A stretch of DNA of 32,678 nucleotides from Candidatus Altimarinota bacterium (GCA_018457335.1 JAGYHI010000006.1:1-32678); one strand, 5' to 3'. Shown: positions 1 to 10,062, counted from the first letter of the stretch. Notes: a model not told the origin generated them from the sequence alone. A program made the numbers and translations.

Positions 1-2688
1 GCCTATGAGCAGGACTTGCCGATTAATTACTGTCCATCTTGTAAGACTGGACTTGCAAATGAAGAAGTCCTTAATGATTTTACTTGTGAACGATGTGGCG
101 CAAAAGTCGAGAAGAAGAAAATCCGTCAATGGGTACTTGCTATTACAAAATATGCCGATAGACTTCTCGAAGATCTTGATGGACTTGACTGGTCAGAGAG
201 TCTCAAAGAAATGCAAAGAAACTGGATAGGGAAGAGTGAAGGGTGTGAATTTGAAATGAAAAAATCTGATGATGAAGATCTAAAAATCTCTGTCTATACC
301 ACTCGAATTGATACGGTTTTTGGTATGACATACGCGGTTCTTGCACCAGACCATAGTGATGTAGAAAAATTTATTACACCGGAGCAAAAAGAAATTTGCC
401 AAAAATATATCGATGAAGCAAAACAAAAATCTGACCAAGACCGAACAGCTGACAACAAAGAAAAAACCGGAGTTTTCACAGGAAGCTATGTGATAAATCC
501 TTTTAATAATGAAAAAGTTCCACTTTGGATTGGGGATTATGTACTTGGAAGTTATGGGACAGGTGCTGTGATGGCAGTGCCAGCCCACGACGAGCGTGAT
601 TTTGCTTTTGCGAAAAAATATAATTTGGAGATAAAACAATCTGTAGCAGATTATGTGCTTTTTAAAGGAGTTGATGCACCGAGAAAAGATGTCGAAACCT
701 TAAAACGAAAAACTATAGATTTAATTATTGAGAATGAAAAATGAGAATTTTTATTGCTTGTAGAAGAACATTCAAATGGAAGACATATACATTTAGTGGG
801 TGGATGAATAGAAGAAGGGGATTCTGAACTGGAAACTGTAAAAAAAGAGCTTATCGAAGAAACTGGGTTTACGGATTTTGAGATTGTCAAAGCAGTTCCT
901 CTTTCTTATCGATATGGATTTGGGTATAGAGCAAATAAAAATAAAAATCAAGCCTGTCTTGGACGAGTTTTTTATGTCAAGCTCACTTCTGACAATCAAA
1001 TCAAATCAGAAATTGATGAAGGAATGCACAGTATAAAATGGGTAAAAAAAGAAGATGTTTTTAATGAGATGACTTGGAATCTGCATCAAGATTTGTGGAA
1101 TTGTTTTATTTCAGAAAAACCTTTTACAACGCTTGGAAAACTCGTAAATTCAGGAGAATTTTCTGGACTTTCATCACAAGAGGCACAAGAAAAACTCACA
1201 GAATTTGCAGAGAAAAATGGATTTGGCGGTAAAAAAATAAATTACAAACTCCGAGATTGGCTTTTTTCTCGTCAGCGATATTGGGGAGAGCCAATTCCTC
1301 TTATTCATCTTGATACTGCTGATGTGCGAAAACTCCCAAGAATAGAAAGTCTTGATGAAAAAATGGAAGAAAACATGGCATATGTTTTGAAATCAGAAAA
1401 AACTGAAAAATCTGATGAAAGAACACTTTGTTCAAAATGAAAAGAAAAATCACTCGTTATTAATGGAAAAATTATTTCAAAGATTTATACAGGAATTAAT
1501 GGAGATATTGTTTGCGATTACAATCTCCCTCTTGAGCTTCCACAAATCGACGACTACAAACCAGCAGGTGATGGGAAGAGTCCACTCGCAAAATCAGATG
1601 ATTTCGTCAATGTAAAACTCGCAGAAAATCTCTCTGGAAAACGAGAAACCAATACGATGCCGCAATGGGGTGGAAGTTGCTGGTACTACCTTCGCTATCT
1701 CGATCCAACGAATCAAGAGAATTTCGCTGATAAAGAAATTCTCGATTATTGGCAAAATGTCGATGAATATGTTGGAGGAACAGAACATGCAGTACTTCAT
1801 CTTTTGTATGCTCGATTCTGGCACAAGTTCCTCTTTGATATTGGTGCTGTTCCGACAAAAGAGCCATTTCAAAAACTCGTCAATCAAGGGATGATTTTGG
1901 CATACGCCTACCAGACACAGGCTGGGCAACTTATTCCAAATGACCTTGTCGAAGAAAAAGATGAAAAATATTTTCATGTCGAAACCGGTGAAGAACTCAA
2001 AAAAATCGTTGCGAAAATGAGTAAATCTCTCAAAAATACACTCAACCCACTCGACATCATCGAAGAGTATGGAGCAGATACACTTCGACTTTATGAGATG
2101 AGTATAGGAGACTTTCGAGATAGTGCACCGTGGGATAGTCAGGCAATCGTCGGAGTATACCGCTTCCTTGAAAAAATCTACGCAATGTACACAGAGTGAA
2201 AAAATCTTGCAAAAGATGACATGAAAGCAATGAAACTCCTTCATAAAACTATCAAAAAAGTCGAAGAAGATATCAAAGATTACAAATTTAACACAGCAAT
2301 TACAGCATTGATCATTCTCTCAAATGAAGGATTGCCACAGGATGCAGAATTTCAGCAAGAGTGGAAAGAAAAATTTCTCGTCATGCTTCATCCATTTGCA
2401 CCACATATCGCAGAAGAACTTTTCTCAAAAATGGACAATTCTAGTTCAATATTTGACCAAAAATGGCCAGAATATGATGAATTTATGCTGGTTGATGATG
2501 AAGTGACTATCGCTGTCCAGATTAATGGAAAAATGCGCGGAACCTTCACTTTCTTAAATGGGGTTGCACAAGAAGAGGTTTCTGAGACAGTTTGTGCTGA
2601 TCCGAAAATCCAAAAATGGCTTGAAGGTAAGGAGATTGTCAAAGAAATCTTTATCCCAAATAAAATGCTTTCGATTGTAGTGAAATAA
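1..2688 (+). CDS. leuS: Leucine--tRNA ligase with inserted NUDIX domain (5' partial)
   Basis: Charges tRNA-Leu in the cytoplasm. The window opens inside the gene, so the HIGH motif is missing; 895 residues are visible. In order: a zinc-ribbon-like CPSC...CERC pair (residues ~11-31), a CP1 editing domain (TTRIDT near residue 101, AHDERD near 195), a NUDIX-like domain (~215-370), a SRQRYWGEP catalytic-core segment (~424), KMSKS (~677) and a C-terminal anticodon-binding/tail region. In-frame TGA (Gly) occurs at 742-744, 799-801, 1438-1440 and 2197-2199; the second supplies a glycine of the NUDIX box. The NUDIX segment replaces the short stretch that in E. coli LeuRS joins the AHD..RD block to the VNSGEF.GL block. 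From memory, similar insertions occur in other Patescibacteria LeuRS. Identity is very secure; activity of the NUDIX part is unknown. Confidence 0.97.
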
Positions 2689-2698
2689 TTTTTTAAAA

Positions 2699-3169
2699 AT
2701 GAACAAAAATAAAACAATAACTGTACGGAATAAGGTAAATCGCTTTTTCGAGATGGTAGTACACTTTTACATCTATGGGGCCATCGTGGGTTTGATATTT
2801 TATATGATTGCCACTCTGGCTACAAAACTGTTTCATACAATAGAAAAACTTTTTTCACAAAGTGCATCAAAAGGATCGATGACTCATATCCAGTATGAAC
2901 TCCTGCATAATATAGCCTTTACAGTGGTTTTAGTGAAGGCGTACAATATTTTGATGGAGTATGCAAAGCATAAACATATCAGCATAAAATACATCATTGA
3001 GATAGCGATTATTGCGCCAGTCGTGGAAATTATATTTAACTATAATTCTTATGATTTCAAGATGCTTATATTTCTAGGAGTACTTGCAGTTTTTATGTCT
3101 GGGCTCTATCTCATTTTCTATGATAAATTAAAACTCGCAGAAGAAGATCATGATAATGATCATAAGTAA
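2699..3169 (+). CDS. PsiE-like membrane protein
   Basis: A 156-residue integral membrane protein. Hydrophobic segments lie at about residues 22-45, 68-85, 98-113 and 121-140, giving four likely membrane helices; the C-terminus is a charged, His/Asp-rich tail. The block around residues 65-112 (YELLHNIAF..., then AYNILMEYAKHKHISIKYIIEIAIIAP, conserved in parts) resembles the phosphate-starvation-inducible PsiE family, whose biochemical role is not established. It starts 10 nt after the leuS stop with only an A/T-rich leader (no Shine-Dalgarno), so it is probably co-transcribed with leuS. No in-frame TGA. The family assignment is from pattern recognition and moderately secure; the membrane topology is clearer than the function. 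Confidence 0.7.
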   Translation: MNKNKTITVRNKVNRFFEMVVHFYIYGAIVGLIFYMIATLATKLFHTIEKLFSQSASKGSMTHIQYELLHNIAFTVVLVKAYNILMEYAKHKHISIKYIIEIAIIAPVVEIIFNYNSYDFKMLIFLGVLAVFMSGLYLIFYDKLKLAEEDHDNDHK

Positions 3170-3194
3170 TTTTTAGAATTTATAAGTTAATTTA

Positions 3195-4055
3195 ATGGAA
3201 TCATATTTACTTTTTGCTATTGCATCAATATTTTTTACGTGAATTTTTAATTTCTTACTCAAAGTTGTAAGTGAGAGAAATTATGATTCGAGTCGAGTGA
3301 CTATATATTCATATTCTGTATTAGGTATTTTAGGGCTTTTTTATACTTTTGTGAACTGAGATATTTGGTTTGATGATAATTTTTGGTTTGCTGTATCTCT
3401 CGCACTCATAGGTGAATTCTTTTTTAGTATGTCGATATTTTCAAGAGTAGAAAGTATGAAACATATAGATACGGTAATATTTTTTCCACTCTACAAAACA
3501 ATCTGACCAATTATTATAACCCTTATTAGTGTATTTTTCTTTAAAGAGGTTTTAAGTGTGAAAGAATTTTTGGGTATTGTGTGTGGGATTTTAGTGCCTT
3601 TAGGGCTTGTCACGAAGGCAGAAAATAAAATTCAGAAAAATCTTTTCCTTGGAATTGCTCTGATGGCCTTGACTGCTATCTTGACTTCTGTGACTGGGAC
3701 TACCGCAAAAAGTTTAATGAATTTACATTTAAGTATGGCTGTTTATTTGTTTGCCCGTGGTGTCTTTGGTATGCTTTTTTCATCTATTATTTGGAAGGTA
3801 AAATCAAAAAAACCGAAAAAATATAATTCGAAGTGAATTATGCTTGTAGGTTTTCCTATTTGACTTTTTCAATTTCTAGGAATTTTTACTTTTACACACG
3901 CTTTGACTTGAAATTTGGCTGTTGTATCTACGATAAATTCTTTCAGCATCCTGATCCCAATTATTCTCTCGATTATTTTTTATAAAGAGCATTTCAACTT
4001 AAGAAAGGGGATTGTAATTCTTCTCTCTATTATTTCAATAATTTTGTTTATTTAA
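3195..4055 (+). CDS. EamA/DMT-family transporter-like membrane protein
   Basis: A 286-residue protein made of about ten short hydrophobic segments in two halves, typical of drug/metabolite (EamA) transporters, which move small metabolites across the cytoplasmic membrane. Six in-frame TGA codons (near 3240, 3357, 3507, 3834, 3861 and 3909) must be read as Gly. With standard code only a 92-residue internal piece survives. The second half ends with VVSTINSFSILIPIILS and a FYKEHFNLRKGIVILL segment, matching the family pattern in which the last two helices flank an E-x-hydrophobic loop; the first half has the matching FFKEVLSVKEFLGI. Its ATG lies 25 nt after the PsiE-like gene. Substrate cannot be inferred. 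Confidence 0.82.
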
Positions 4056-4089
4056 AAATATATTTATATTGTAATAATCTTACAAAACT

Positions 4090-4131
4090 TAAAAATGGTC
4101 AGATATAATTTAATATTTGACCATTTTTATA
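4090..4131. terminator. Bidirectional terminator between convergent genes
   Basis: An inverted repeat with arms AAAAATGGTCA (4091-4101) and TGACCATTTTT (4118-4128) lies between the converging EamA-like and YvcK-like genes. A runs on one side and T runs on the other make it a plausible intrinsic terminator for both strands. Confidence 0.75.
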
Positions 4132-4143
4132 AAAAGTATGTTT

Positions 4144-5142
4144 TTATTTTATCCATCCATCAAGAATATCTTCGATAATTTTTGCTAGTTTTTTGGGATT
4201 ATGTCGGACAACATCCTCATCATTGACGATGTCTCGCTCGATGATTTTGTAGGATTTATCTCGGAAAATACTGTGATCTTTGATTTTGACAGGTTTTTTA
4301 TTTTCAATCTTCTTGTATTTTTCTACCATTTCGTCATCGATATGACCACTGTTTACGATGACATAGTCGAGTTTTCCAGGCTCTATATACCGCTCGATAA
4401 CATTAACAAAATCAATAACTTCCATATTTGAAGTTTCACCGCGTTTTGTCATCGCATTACATATGTATATGAGTTTCGCGCTTGTCTCATCGAGAGCTTC
4501 TTTCATACCCTCACAAAGGAGATTTGGGACGATGCTCGTATAAAGGTCACCAGGCCCGATGATAATATAATCTGCATTCAAAATGGCTTCTCGTGCTGTT
4601 GGATTGAGAGTGGTTCCATTTCCCCCTTCGAGCCAAGCATTGATAATACTTTGATCAGGATCATGTGTCCGTTCTCCTGGATTTTTATCAGAAATATCTA
4701 TATTTTTTTCGCCGATAATTTTGGTTCCGTCTTCAAATTCGACTCATAAATGTACATCTTCGAGAGTCACTGGAATGACTCGTCCTCGCACATCAAACAT
4801 TTCACACATCATATTGAGTCCTTTTTCGTAGTCCTGTTCTATATCGACAAGAGCGGTCAGGAGAATATTTCCAATTTTATTGGCTCAGATGACTCATTTT
4901 TCAGTTTCAAATTTATATTCGAACAGTTTTCGTACCATATCTGTCCGTTTTGCAAGTGCTGCGACGGCTCGACGAAAATCTCCAGGAGGAAGGATTCCAT
5001 ATTTATCACGGATGCTCCCAGTTGTTCCGCCATTATCGGCCACAGAAATGATAGCAGAAATATTAAGTTTTAAATTATTTTTCAGTCCATAAAGTACATT
5101 ATAAGTTCCGGCTCCTCAGCCGATAGCAACGATGTTTTTCAT
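4144..5142 (-). CDS. YvcK/CofD-like protein (putative gluconeogenesis factor)
   Basis: A 332-residue cytoplasmic protein of the YvcK family, related to CofD. In Bacillus YvcK binds UDP-sugars and is needed for cell shape and growth on gluconeogenic carbon; the same role here is inference. The N-terminus carries the Rossmann-like glycine-rich motif MKNIVAIGGGAGTYNVL, where the middle Gly is a TGA codon. It is followed by VADNGGTTGSIRDKYG and LPPGDFRRAVAAL, then IIIGPGDLYTSIVPNLL in the C-terminal half; these are the family's conserved blocks. Four in-frame TGA codons. Length matches the family (~320). The neighbours whiA and rapZ that often accompany it elsewhere are not visible. It is transcribed from a promoter overlapping that of the SPFH gene. 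Confidence 0.9.
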
Positions 5143-5164
5143 AAAAAATAAAGTTAAAAATTAT

Positions 5165-5192
5165 TTGCTTTTATTGCAAATTAGAGTACAAT
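5165..5192 (+). promoter_or_regulatory. Promoter of the SPFH-nfeD-hrcA unit
   Basis: -35 TTGCTT (5165-5170), 16-bp spacer, -10 TACAAT (5187-5192), ATG at 5225. The -35 sits in a small inverted repeat, ATTTGC (5163-5168) and GCAAAT (5176-5181), which could be an operator but is unproven. Confidence 0.65.
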
Positions 5193-5218
5193 TATAGTAC
5201 TTTTATTTCTTAAATCAA
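5191..5218 (-). promoter_or_regulatory. Promoter of the YvcK-like gene
   Basis: Read on the minus strand: -35 TTGATT (5213-5218), 16-bp spacer, -10 TATAAT (5191-5196). It lies about 50 nt upstream of the ATG and overlaps the divergent SPFH promoter, so the two transcription units may exclude each other. Confidence 0.65.
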
Positions 5219-5224
5219 ATTTAT

Positions 5225-6097
5225 ATGCCATTTATTTTTATACTTCTTGTATTTGTGGCTTTTGTAGTGCCACTTTCTGTTAAAAAGATCAATCAAGGTC
5301 AAGAAGGATTGGTCGAGTTTCTTGGTAAATATCAGAAAAAAGTTGGACCAGGTTTGACATTTCTTATTCCTGGAATCCAAACTATTCAAAAAGTTGATAT
5401 TCGTGAGCAAGTTATCACGGTTCCAGAACAACAAATTATTACCATGGATAATGTATCTATGGCAGTTGACGGAGTAATTTATGTACAAATCACTGATCCA
5501 TATCAAGCAACTTATGATGTAAATAATGTCTTTATGGCGGTTGTTTCTCTTGCTCAAACAAGTCTTCGTAGCGTACTCGGTACTATGAGCCTTGATGAGA
5601 CACTCTCAAATCGTGAAACTATCAACGGGCGACTTCTTGAGACACTTGATCGAGAAACTGCAAAATGGGGAGTGAAAGTCCTCCGAGTTGAAATCAAACG
5701 ACTTGATCCACCTGATGACATCCAAGATGCCATGAGTAAACAGATGAAAGCAGAGCGAGAAAAACGAGCGCAAATCCTCGAAGCCGAGGGATATAAACAA
5801 TCTCTTATCACAAAATCACAAGGTGATAAACAATCAAAAATCCTCGAAGCCGAAGGAGAGCGAGAATCAGATATTCTCCGAGCACAGGGTGAAGCAAATG
5901 CTGAAATTGCTCTTGCAGAAGCGCACGCAAAAGCGCTCGAACTCGAATCACAAGCAGCAGTTGCTTACTTCAAAGGTGCTGCCATCACAAAAGAACAACT
6001 CAAGGTCATCGAAGGAGCCCTTGGACAAAATACAAAATATATTCTCGACAGCGATATTCTCGCTGGGGTTTCAAAAATCTTTGGAAACGCAAAATAA
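5225..6097 (+). CDS. SPFH/band 7 (stomatin/paraslipin-like) membrane protein
   Basis: A 290-residue protein with one N-terminal membrane anchor (residues 2-18, FIFILLVFVAFVVPLSV) followed by the SPFH domain (about 20-180, with NQGQEGLVEFLGKY and VPEQQIITMDNV). After it comes a long Ala/Glu/Lys/Gln coiled coil (about 175-245) containing repeated ILEAEGE-type units. Members scaffold membrane microdomains and oligomerise through this coiled coil. The NfeD gene follows 18 nt later; SPFH-NfeD pairing is a classic conserved operon, which supports the call. No TGA codon among about 20 glycines, unlike most neighbours. The ATG is preceded by an A/T-rich leader without Shine-Dalgarno. Confidence 0.93.
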   Translation: MPFIFILLVFVAFVVPLSVKKINQGQEGLVEFLGKYQKKVGPGLTFLIPGIQTIQKVDIREQVITVPEQQIITMDNVSMAVDGVIYVQITDPYQATYDVNNVFMAVVSLAQTSLRSVLGTMSLDETLSNRETINGRLLETLDRETAKWGVKVLRVEIKRLDPPDDIQDAMSKQMKAEREKRAQILEAEGYKQSLITKSQGDKQSKILEAEGERESDILRAQGEANAEIALAEAHAKALELESQAAVAYFKGAAITKEQLKVIEGALGQNTKYILDSDILAGVSKIFGNAK

Positions 6098-6115
6098 TTT
6101 TAACATACAAAATTT

Positions 6116-6538
6116 ATGTCTACACTTACACTTTTTTGGATTGGAGCAGGGATTGTTTTTCTCATTGTTGAGATTTTCTCTGCTGCTTTTTACGGGCTTT
6201 CACTTGCGATCGCAGCCTTTATTGTGGCTTTGTATGTAGGTTTTACAAATGAAGCTGACATCACTATTTTGCAGGGGGCGATTTTTGCAGTGATTGCGAC
6301 CATATTTTCTTATTTTCTTCCAAAATGGCTTACACCAGAGTATAAAGAAGTTCGTCAAGGGCTTGATGTTTATATTGGTACTCATAAAAAAATTAAACAA
6401 GTCGGAGAAGATTTAAAAATTTCTCTCGATGGAGTGGATTATATTGTTATTGGTGATGATGAACCACTTCGTCCTGACCAAGAAGTAAAAATCGTCGCAC
6501 GAAAAGGCTCGATTTTTTATGCAATTCCGAAAAAATAA
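6116..6538 (+). CDS. NfeD-like membrane protein
   Basis: A 140-residue short-form NfeD protein. Residues ~5-25, 27-43 and 49-67 are hydrophobic helices; residues ~75-140 form a small beta-rich domain of the NfeD C-terminal OB-fold kind (GLDVYIGTHKKIKQVG..., KISLDGVDYIVIGDDEP, V KIVARKGSIFYAIP). It lacks the serine-protease part of long NfeD proteins. It probably works with the SPFH protein encoded immediately upstream at the membrane, a pairing seen across bacteria. hrcA begins 13 nt downstream, so the three genes look like one operon. Function beyond the partnership is inferred. Confidence 0.88.
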   Translation: MSTLTLFWIGAGIVFLIVEIFSAAFYGLSLAIAAFIVALYVGFTNEADITILQGAIFAVIATIFSYFLPKWLTPEYKEVRQGLDVYIGTHKKIKQVGEDLKISLDGVDYIVIGDDEPLRPDQEVKIVARKGSIFYAIPKK

Positions 6539-6550
6539 TTTCTGAAAATT

Positions 6551-7252
6551 ATGAAAAAATCTGACGCACGCAAAATTCAAGTTCTGAAATACATAGTAGA
6601 AAATTATCTGACGACAGGGCAGGTGACAGGGTCAAAATCGCTCATTGATATGTATGACCTGGATATTTCAAGTGCGACGATACGAAATGATATGGCAGCA
6701 CTTGAGCAGATGGGTCTGATTTTTCAGCCCTACAATAGCGCGGGCCGACTCCCAACAGAGCGCGGAATTCGGGTATTTGTGGATTATTTGATGGACGATA
6801 TGACGTCGTATCTCCTCGAAGAAGAAACCTCAAATGATGAAGAAGAAAATCTTTCGACCCATATCGAGCATACTCTTTATGAACTCGTTTCTCGGCTCTC
6901 AAATACGACAGGAGAACTGACTTTTGCCTGTATTCCGAGTGAGTGAGTTTTGAAATATACAGGCGTCTCACACCTTATTAAAAAATCTAATACTCACAAT
7001 GACATTGATTTACTTCCGATTGTAGAGACTATGGAAAATATGACTGGTTTCTTGGATTTGATCCGGTCACTTGATATTACCCAAAAAGTCAGCACTTTTA
7101 TTGGCGATGAACATATCGGAGGAAACCTTAAAAATACCACGATTATCGTCAAAAAAATGAATATTCGCGGTCATAGTGGCTATCTTGGGATTATCGGCTC
7201 GATAAAAATGGATTATGCCTTTAATATTGCTTCTCTTCGTCAGGTTTTGTAA
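6551..7252 (+). CDS. hrcA: Heat-inducible transcription repressor HrcA
   Basis: A 233-residue HrcA homologue. In other bacteria HrcA represses chaperone operons by binding CIRCE operators, and its folding depends on GroEL. The N-terminal winged helix is clear (residues ~5-75: VLKYIVENYLTTGQVTGSK, then SSATIRNDMAALEQMGL and AGRLPTERGIRVFVDYLM). The C-terminal part is short: usual HrcA is about 340 residues, so much of the dimerisation/inserted domain is reduced. One in-frame TGA at 6944-6946; without Gly there the protein ends at residue 131. It keeps the terminal block GYLGIIGSIKMDYAFNIASL characteristic of the family end. I saw no CIRCE-like inverted repeat in this window, so its targets lie elsewhere or use another operator. 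Confidence 0.92.
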
Positions 7253-7266
7253 GAAAAATAATTTTC

Positions 7267-7299
7267 AAAAAAATTTCTACTTCGGTAGGGATTTTTTTG
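7267..7299 (+). terminator. Intrinsic terminator after hrcA
   Basis: Hairpin with arms AAAATTTCTAC and GTAGGGATTTTT (two G-U pairs) closed by a TTCG tetraloop at 7281-7284 and followed by a T run. It ends the SPFH-nfeD-hrcA operon. Confidence 0.85.
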
Positions 7300-7311
7300 T
7301 TATAAAAAATA

Positions 7312-7339
7312 TTGCAAAAATCTTATTTTTATATATACT
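7312..7339 (+). promoter_or_regulatory. Promoter of the structured RNA upstream of hsdR
   Basis: -35 TTGCAA (7312-7317), 16-bp spacer, -10 TATACT (7334-7339). The predicted start, about 7345-7347, coincides with the first paired base of the RNA's closing stem. Confidence 0.7.
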
Positions 7340-7344
7340 TTCAC

Positions 7345-7550
7345 TGCTTACCAAATTTAGTGATGTCCCCTTTTTATAGGGGAAGTGGCTTTTTATTATA
7401 TATTCACAGTTAACTTGGAGAAGACAATTTCTCCAGTTTTTGTGAAAAATGTTTTAAGTCATTCTAAATTGGGTAAGCAAGGATTGTCTTCTCCAATTTG
7501 AAAAAATCAACAAAAATGAGATAGGCAACCTTGCTTATCTCATTTTTTAT
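7345..7550 (+). ncRNA. Structured leader RNA / candidate non-coding RNA before hsdR
   Basis: No ORF covers this stretch convincingly, but it folds strongly. A 16-bp closing stem pairs 7345-7360 (TGCTTACCAAATTTAG) with 7464-7479 (one G-U). Inside are a CCCC/GGGG hairpin (7367-7370 with 7379-7382) and an imperfect ~16-bp hairpin (7403-7446) with a GGAGAA/TTCTCC core. Downstream, 7483-7496 is a perfect 14-nt complement of 7415-7428 in that hairpin, giving an A-B-A'-B' order, i.e. a possible pseudoknot or strand exchange. The RNA ends in a terminator at 7512-7548, and 7472-7482 can also pair with the terminator's 3' side (7529-7539). It may be an attenuator/riboswitch-like leader for the restriction genes or an independent sRNA; it does not match tmRNA, SRP RNA or RNase P RNA landmarks I know. 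Confidence 0.65.
7512..7548 (+). terminator. Terminator between the structured RNA and hsdR
   Basis: Stem 7512-7527 with 7532-7547 (core ATGAGATA with TATCTCAT), loop ACCT, then T residues. It lies 3 nt before the hsdR ATG, so hsdR expression from the upstream promoter needs read-through or antitermination. Confidence 0.8.
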
Positions 7551-7551
7551 T

Positions 7552-10062
7552 ATGAACTCAAAAGAAGCACAAGCAAGAATCAAAATTAACAAACTCCTTG
7601 AAACGGCTGGTTGGAGATTTTTTGATGATAACAATTGACCAGCAAACATCCAGCTAGAACCAAATGTGAAGCTTACCCAGCAAGATATCGATGCTTTTGG
7701 GAATGACTTTGAAACGACAAAAAATGGATTTATTGATTTTCTTTTATTAGACGGTGAATGATTTCCTTTTGTGGTTTTAGAAGCAAAAAAAGAAGAAAAA
7801 AATCCACTTGATGGCAAAGAACAGGCAAGAAGATATGCTCGTGAAATTAATGCTCGTTTTGTCATTCTTTCAAATGGGAATCTCCACTATTTTTGGGACT
7901 TGGAGAGAGGAAATCCAGAAATTATCACGGAATTTCCGAGACAAGAATCACTCTTGCATAGATTAGACTTCAAACCAAATAACAAAAAATTAGCCGATGA
8001 AATAGTCGACGAAGATTATATTGCACTCACACAAAATCCTCATTTCAAAGAAGATCCAAACTACCAAGATGAGGCCACAAGACAAAAATATCTCTGGAAT
8101 AATGGATTGAGAATATTAAGGCCATACCAAATCGCGTCCATTTATGCGCTCCAAAAATCTGCAAAAGAAGGAAATGATAGATTTCTTTTTGAAATGGCAA
8201 CAGGAACTGGTAAAACCCTGACTTCCGCTGCGATAATCAAACTCTTTTTAAGAACAGGAAATGCAAAAAGGGTGCTTTTTTTGGTGGATAGGCTCGAATT
8301 AGAAGATCAAGCTGCAAAAAATTTTAGAACCTATCTCGGTAATGATTTTCAGACAGTAATTTATAAGAAGAATCGTGATGATTGGAAAAAAGCAGAAATT
8401 GTCGTATCAACAATCCAAAGTCTTTCAAGTCAAGATAAATATAAAAAACTTTTCTCTCCTACTGATTTTGATCTCCTCATTGCTGATGAATCTCATCGTG
8501 CTATTGGTGGGAATAGTAGAGCAGTTTTTGAGTATTTTATCGGATACAAACTTGGACTGACCGCAACGCCCAAAAATTACCTCAAAAATATCAACCCCGA
8601 TGATATTTCTCGTGATGACCCTAAAGCTTGGGAACGCAGACAGCTTTTGGATACCTATATTACTTTTGGTTGTAATGATAGCGAGCCGACCTACAAATAT
8701 AGCCTTATAGATGGAGTGAAAGACGGCTATTTGATCAATCCAACCGTAACTGATGCGAGGACAGAAATAACAACAGATCTCCTCTCTGATGAAGGGTACG
8801 CAGCAATAAAAACAAATGAAGATGGAGAGGAGGCAGAAGAAACATTTTTTCAAAAAGATTTTGAAAAGAAATTTTTCTCAGAAGAAACGAATGCAGTTTT
8901 TTGTCAGACTTTCCTCGAAAATGCGCTCAAAGATCCAATGAGTGGAGAAATTGGGAAAAGTATTGTTTTTTGTGTCAGCCAAAACCATGCGAGCAAAATC
9001 ACACAACTTCTCAATCAGATGGCCTCAAAAATTTGGCCTGAAAAATATAATTCTGATTTTGCAGTACAGGTCACTTCTCATATTGCCGATGCTCAGCAAT
9101 TTACCATCAATTTTGCAAATAATAATCTCAACGGACATACTCGATTTTTGGAAAATTACAAATCCAGTAAAACTCGTGTCTGTGTAACCGTAGGAATGAT
9201 GACAACTGGATATGATTGCTCTGATGTATTAAATTTAGGGCTGATGCGACCTATTTTTTCTCCGACGGATTTTATCCAAATCAAAGGGAGAGGAACAAGA
9301 AAACATACTTTTGAATACACTGATGCATACGGAGAAAAGCACCAAAAAGAAAAGACAAGTTTCAAACTTTTTGATTTTTTCGCAAACTGTGAATATTTCG
9401 AAGAAAAATTTGATTATGATGAGGTTTTGAAGCTCCCAAAAATTCAAAATCATACTTCTACAGGAATCGGAAACGAGAAAAAAATAAACCTCGATGAATA
9501 TGAAAACTTCAATCCTGACAAAATCACGACGCTCACCGAGGAGGCGATTGGAGTTGATGGGATGAAGATAGATAGAAAACTTTTTGAAAAAGCACAAAAA
9601 GAAATCCTCAATAATGAAAATATTGCAAAAGCAGTAGAAAACGAACAATGGGACAAAGCAATTGATATCGTCCGTAATGAATATGAAAATAAACCAAATC
9701 TTTATCTGAATCTCGAAAAAATTCGCAAAAGTGAAAACCTTGATCGGCGTATTTCTTGGAGGGAGTTTTTGGAGCGAATTTTTGGGAATATTGATTATTT
9801 TAAAAATAAAAATGAACTTCTCGAAGAGGAATGCGACAAATTTATCGCTATCTACAAACCCGAAAGTCAATATATTCTTCCGATCAAAAACTTTATCAAA
9901 TCCTATGTAGCAGATGAATATTTCAGAAATGAAATCAATCAAAGGAGATTCCCAAGAACCTATGCAGGCTTTACGGTCAATGAATACAAGCAACTTGGCG
10001 GATGGCGGGACAAAATCCCTGAATACGTTAAAGATTACGTCAAAATCAATCAATTTATGTAA
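7552..10062 (+). CDS. hsdR: Type I restriction endonuclease subunit R
   Basis: An 836-residue restriction/translocation subunit of a type I R-M system. It cuts unmodified DNA after ATP-driven translocation, in complex with the M and S functions encoded next. The N-terminal PD-(D/E)XK nuclease shows D62 (GFIDF) and E77-A-K79. The helicase part follows: Walker A ATGTGKT (216-222), DESH (312-315), LTATPK, TTGYD and IKGRGTRKH (motif VI). The C-terminal third resembles the EcoEI-type R subunit tail. The start is the ATG at 7552: two in-frame TGA codons in the first 70 codons (NNGPAN, DGEGFPF) hide it under standard code, which would leave a 763-residue ORF lacking the nuclease Asp. The remaining 765 codons have no TGA. 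Confidence 0.95.

Noticed and set aside
7345..7550. tmRNA, SRP RNA, RNase P RNA or a retron msr-msd in the structured region
   Set aside because: None of their landmark sequences is present, and no reverse transcriptase gene is nearby.
9235..10053. A 272-residue minus-strand open frame opposite the 3' part of hsdR
   Set aside because: It mirrors the conserved hsdR frame and has a Phe/Ile-rich antisense composition; no promoter or domain supports it.
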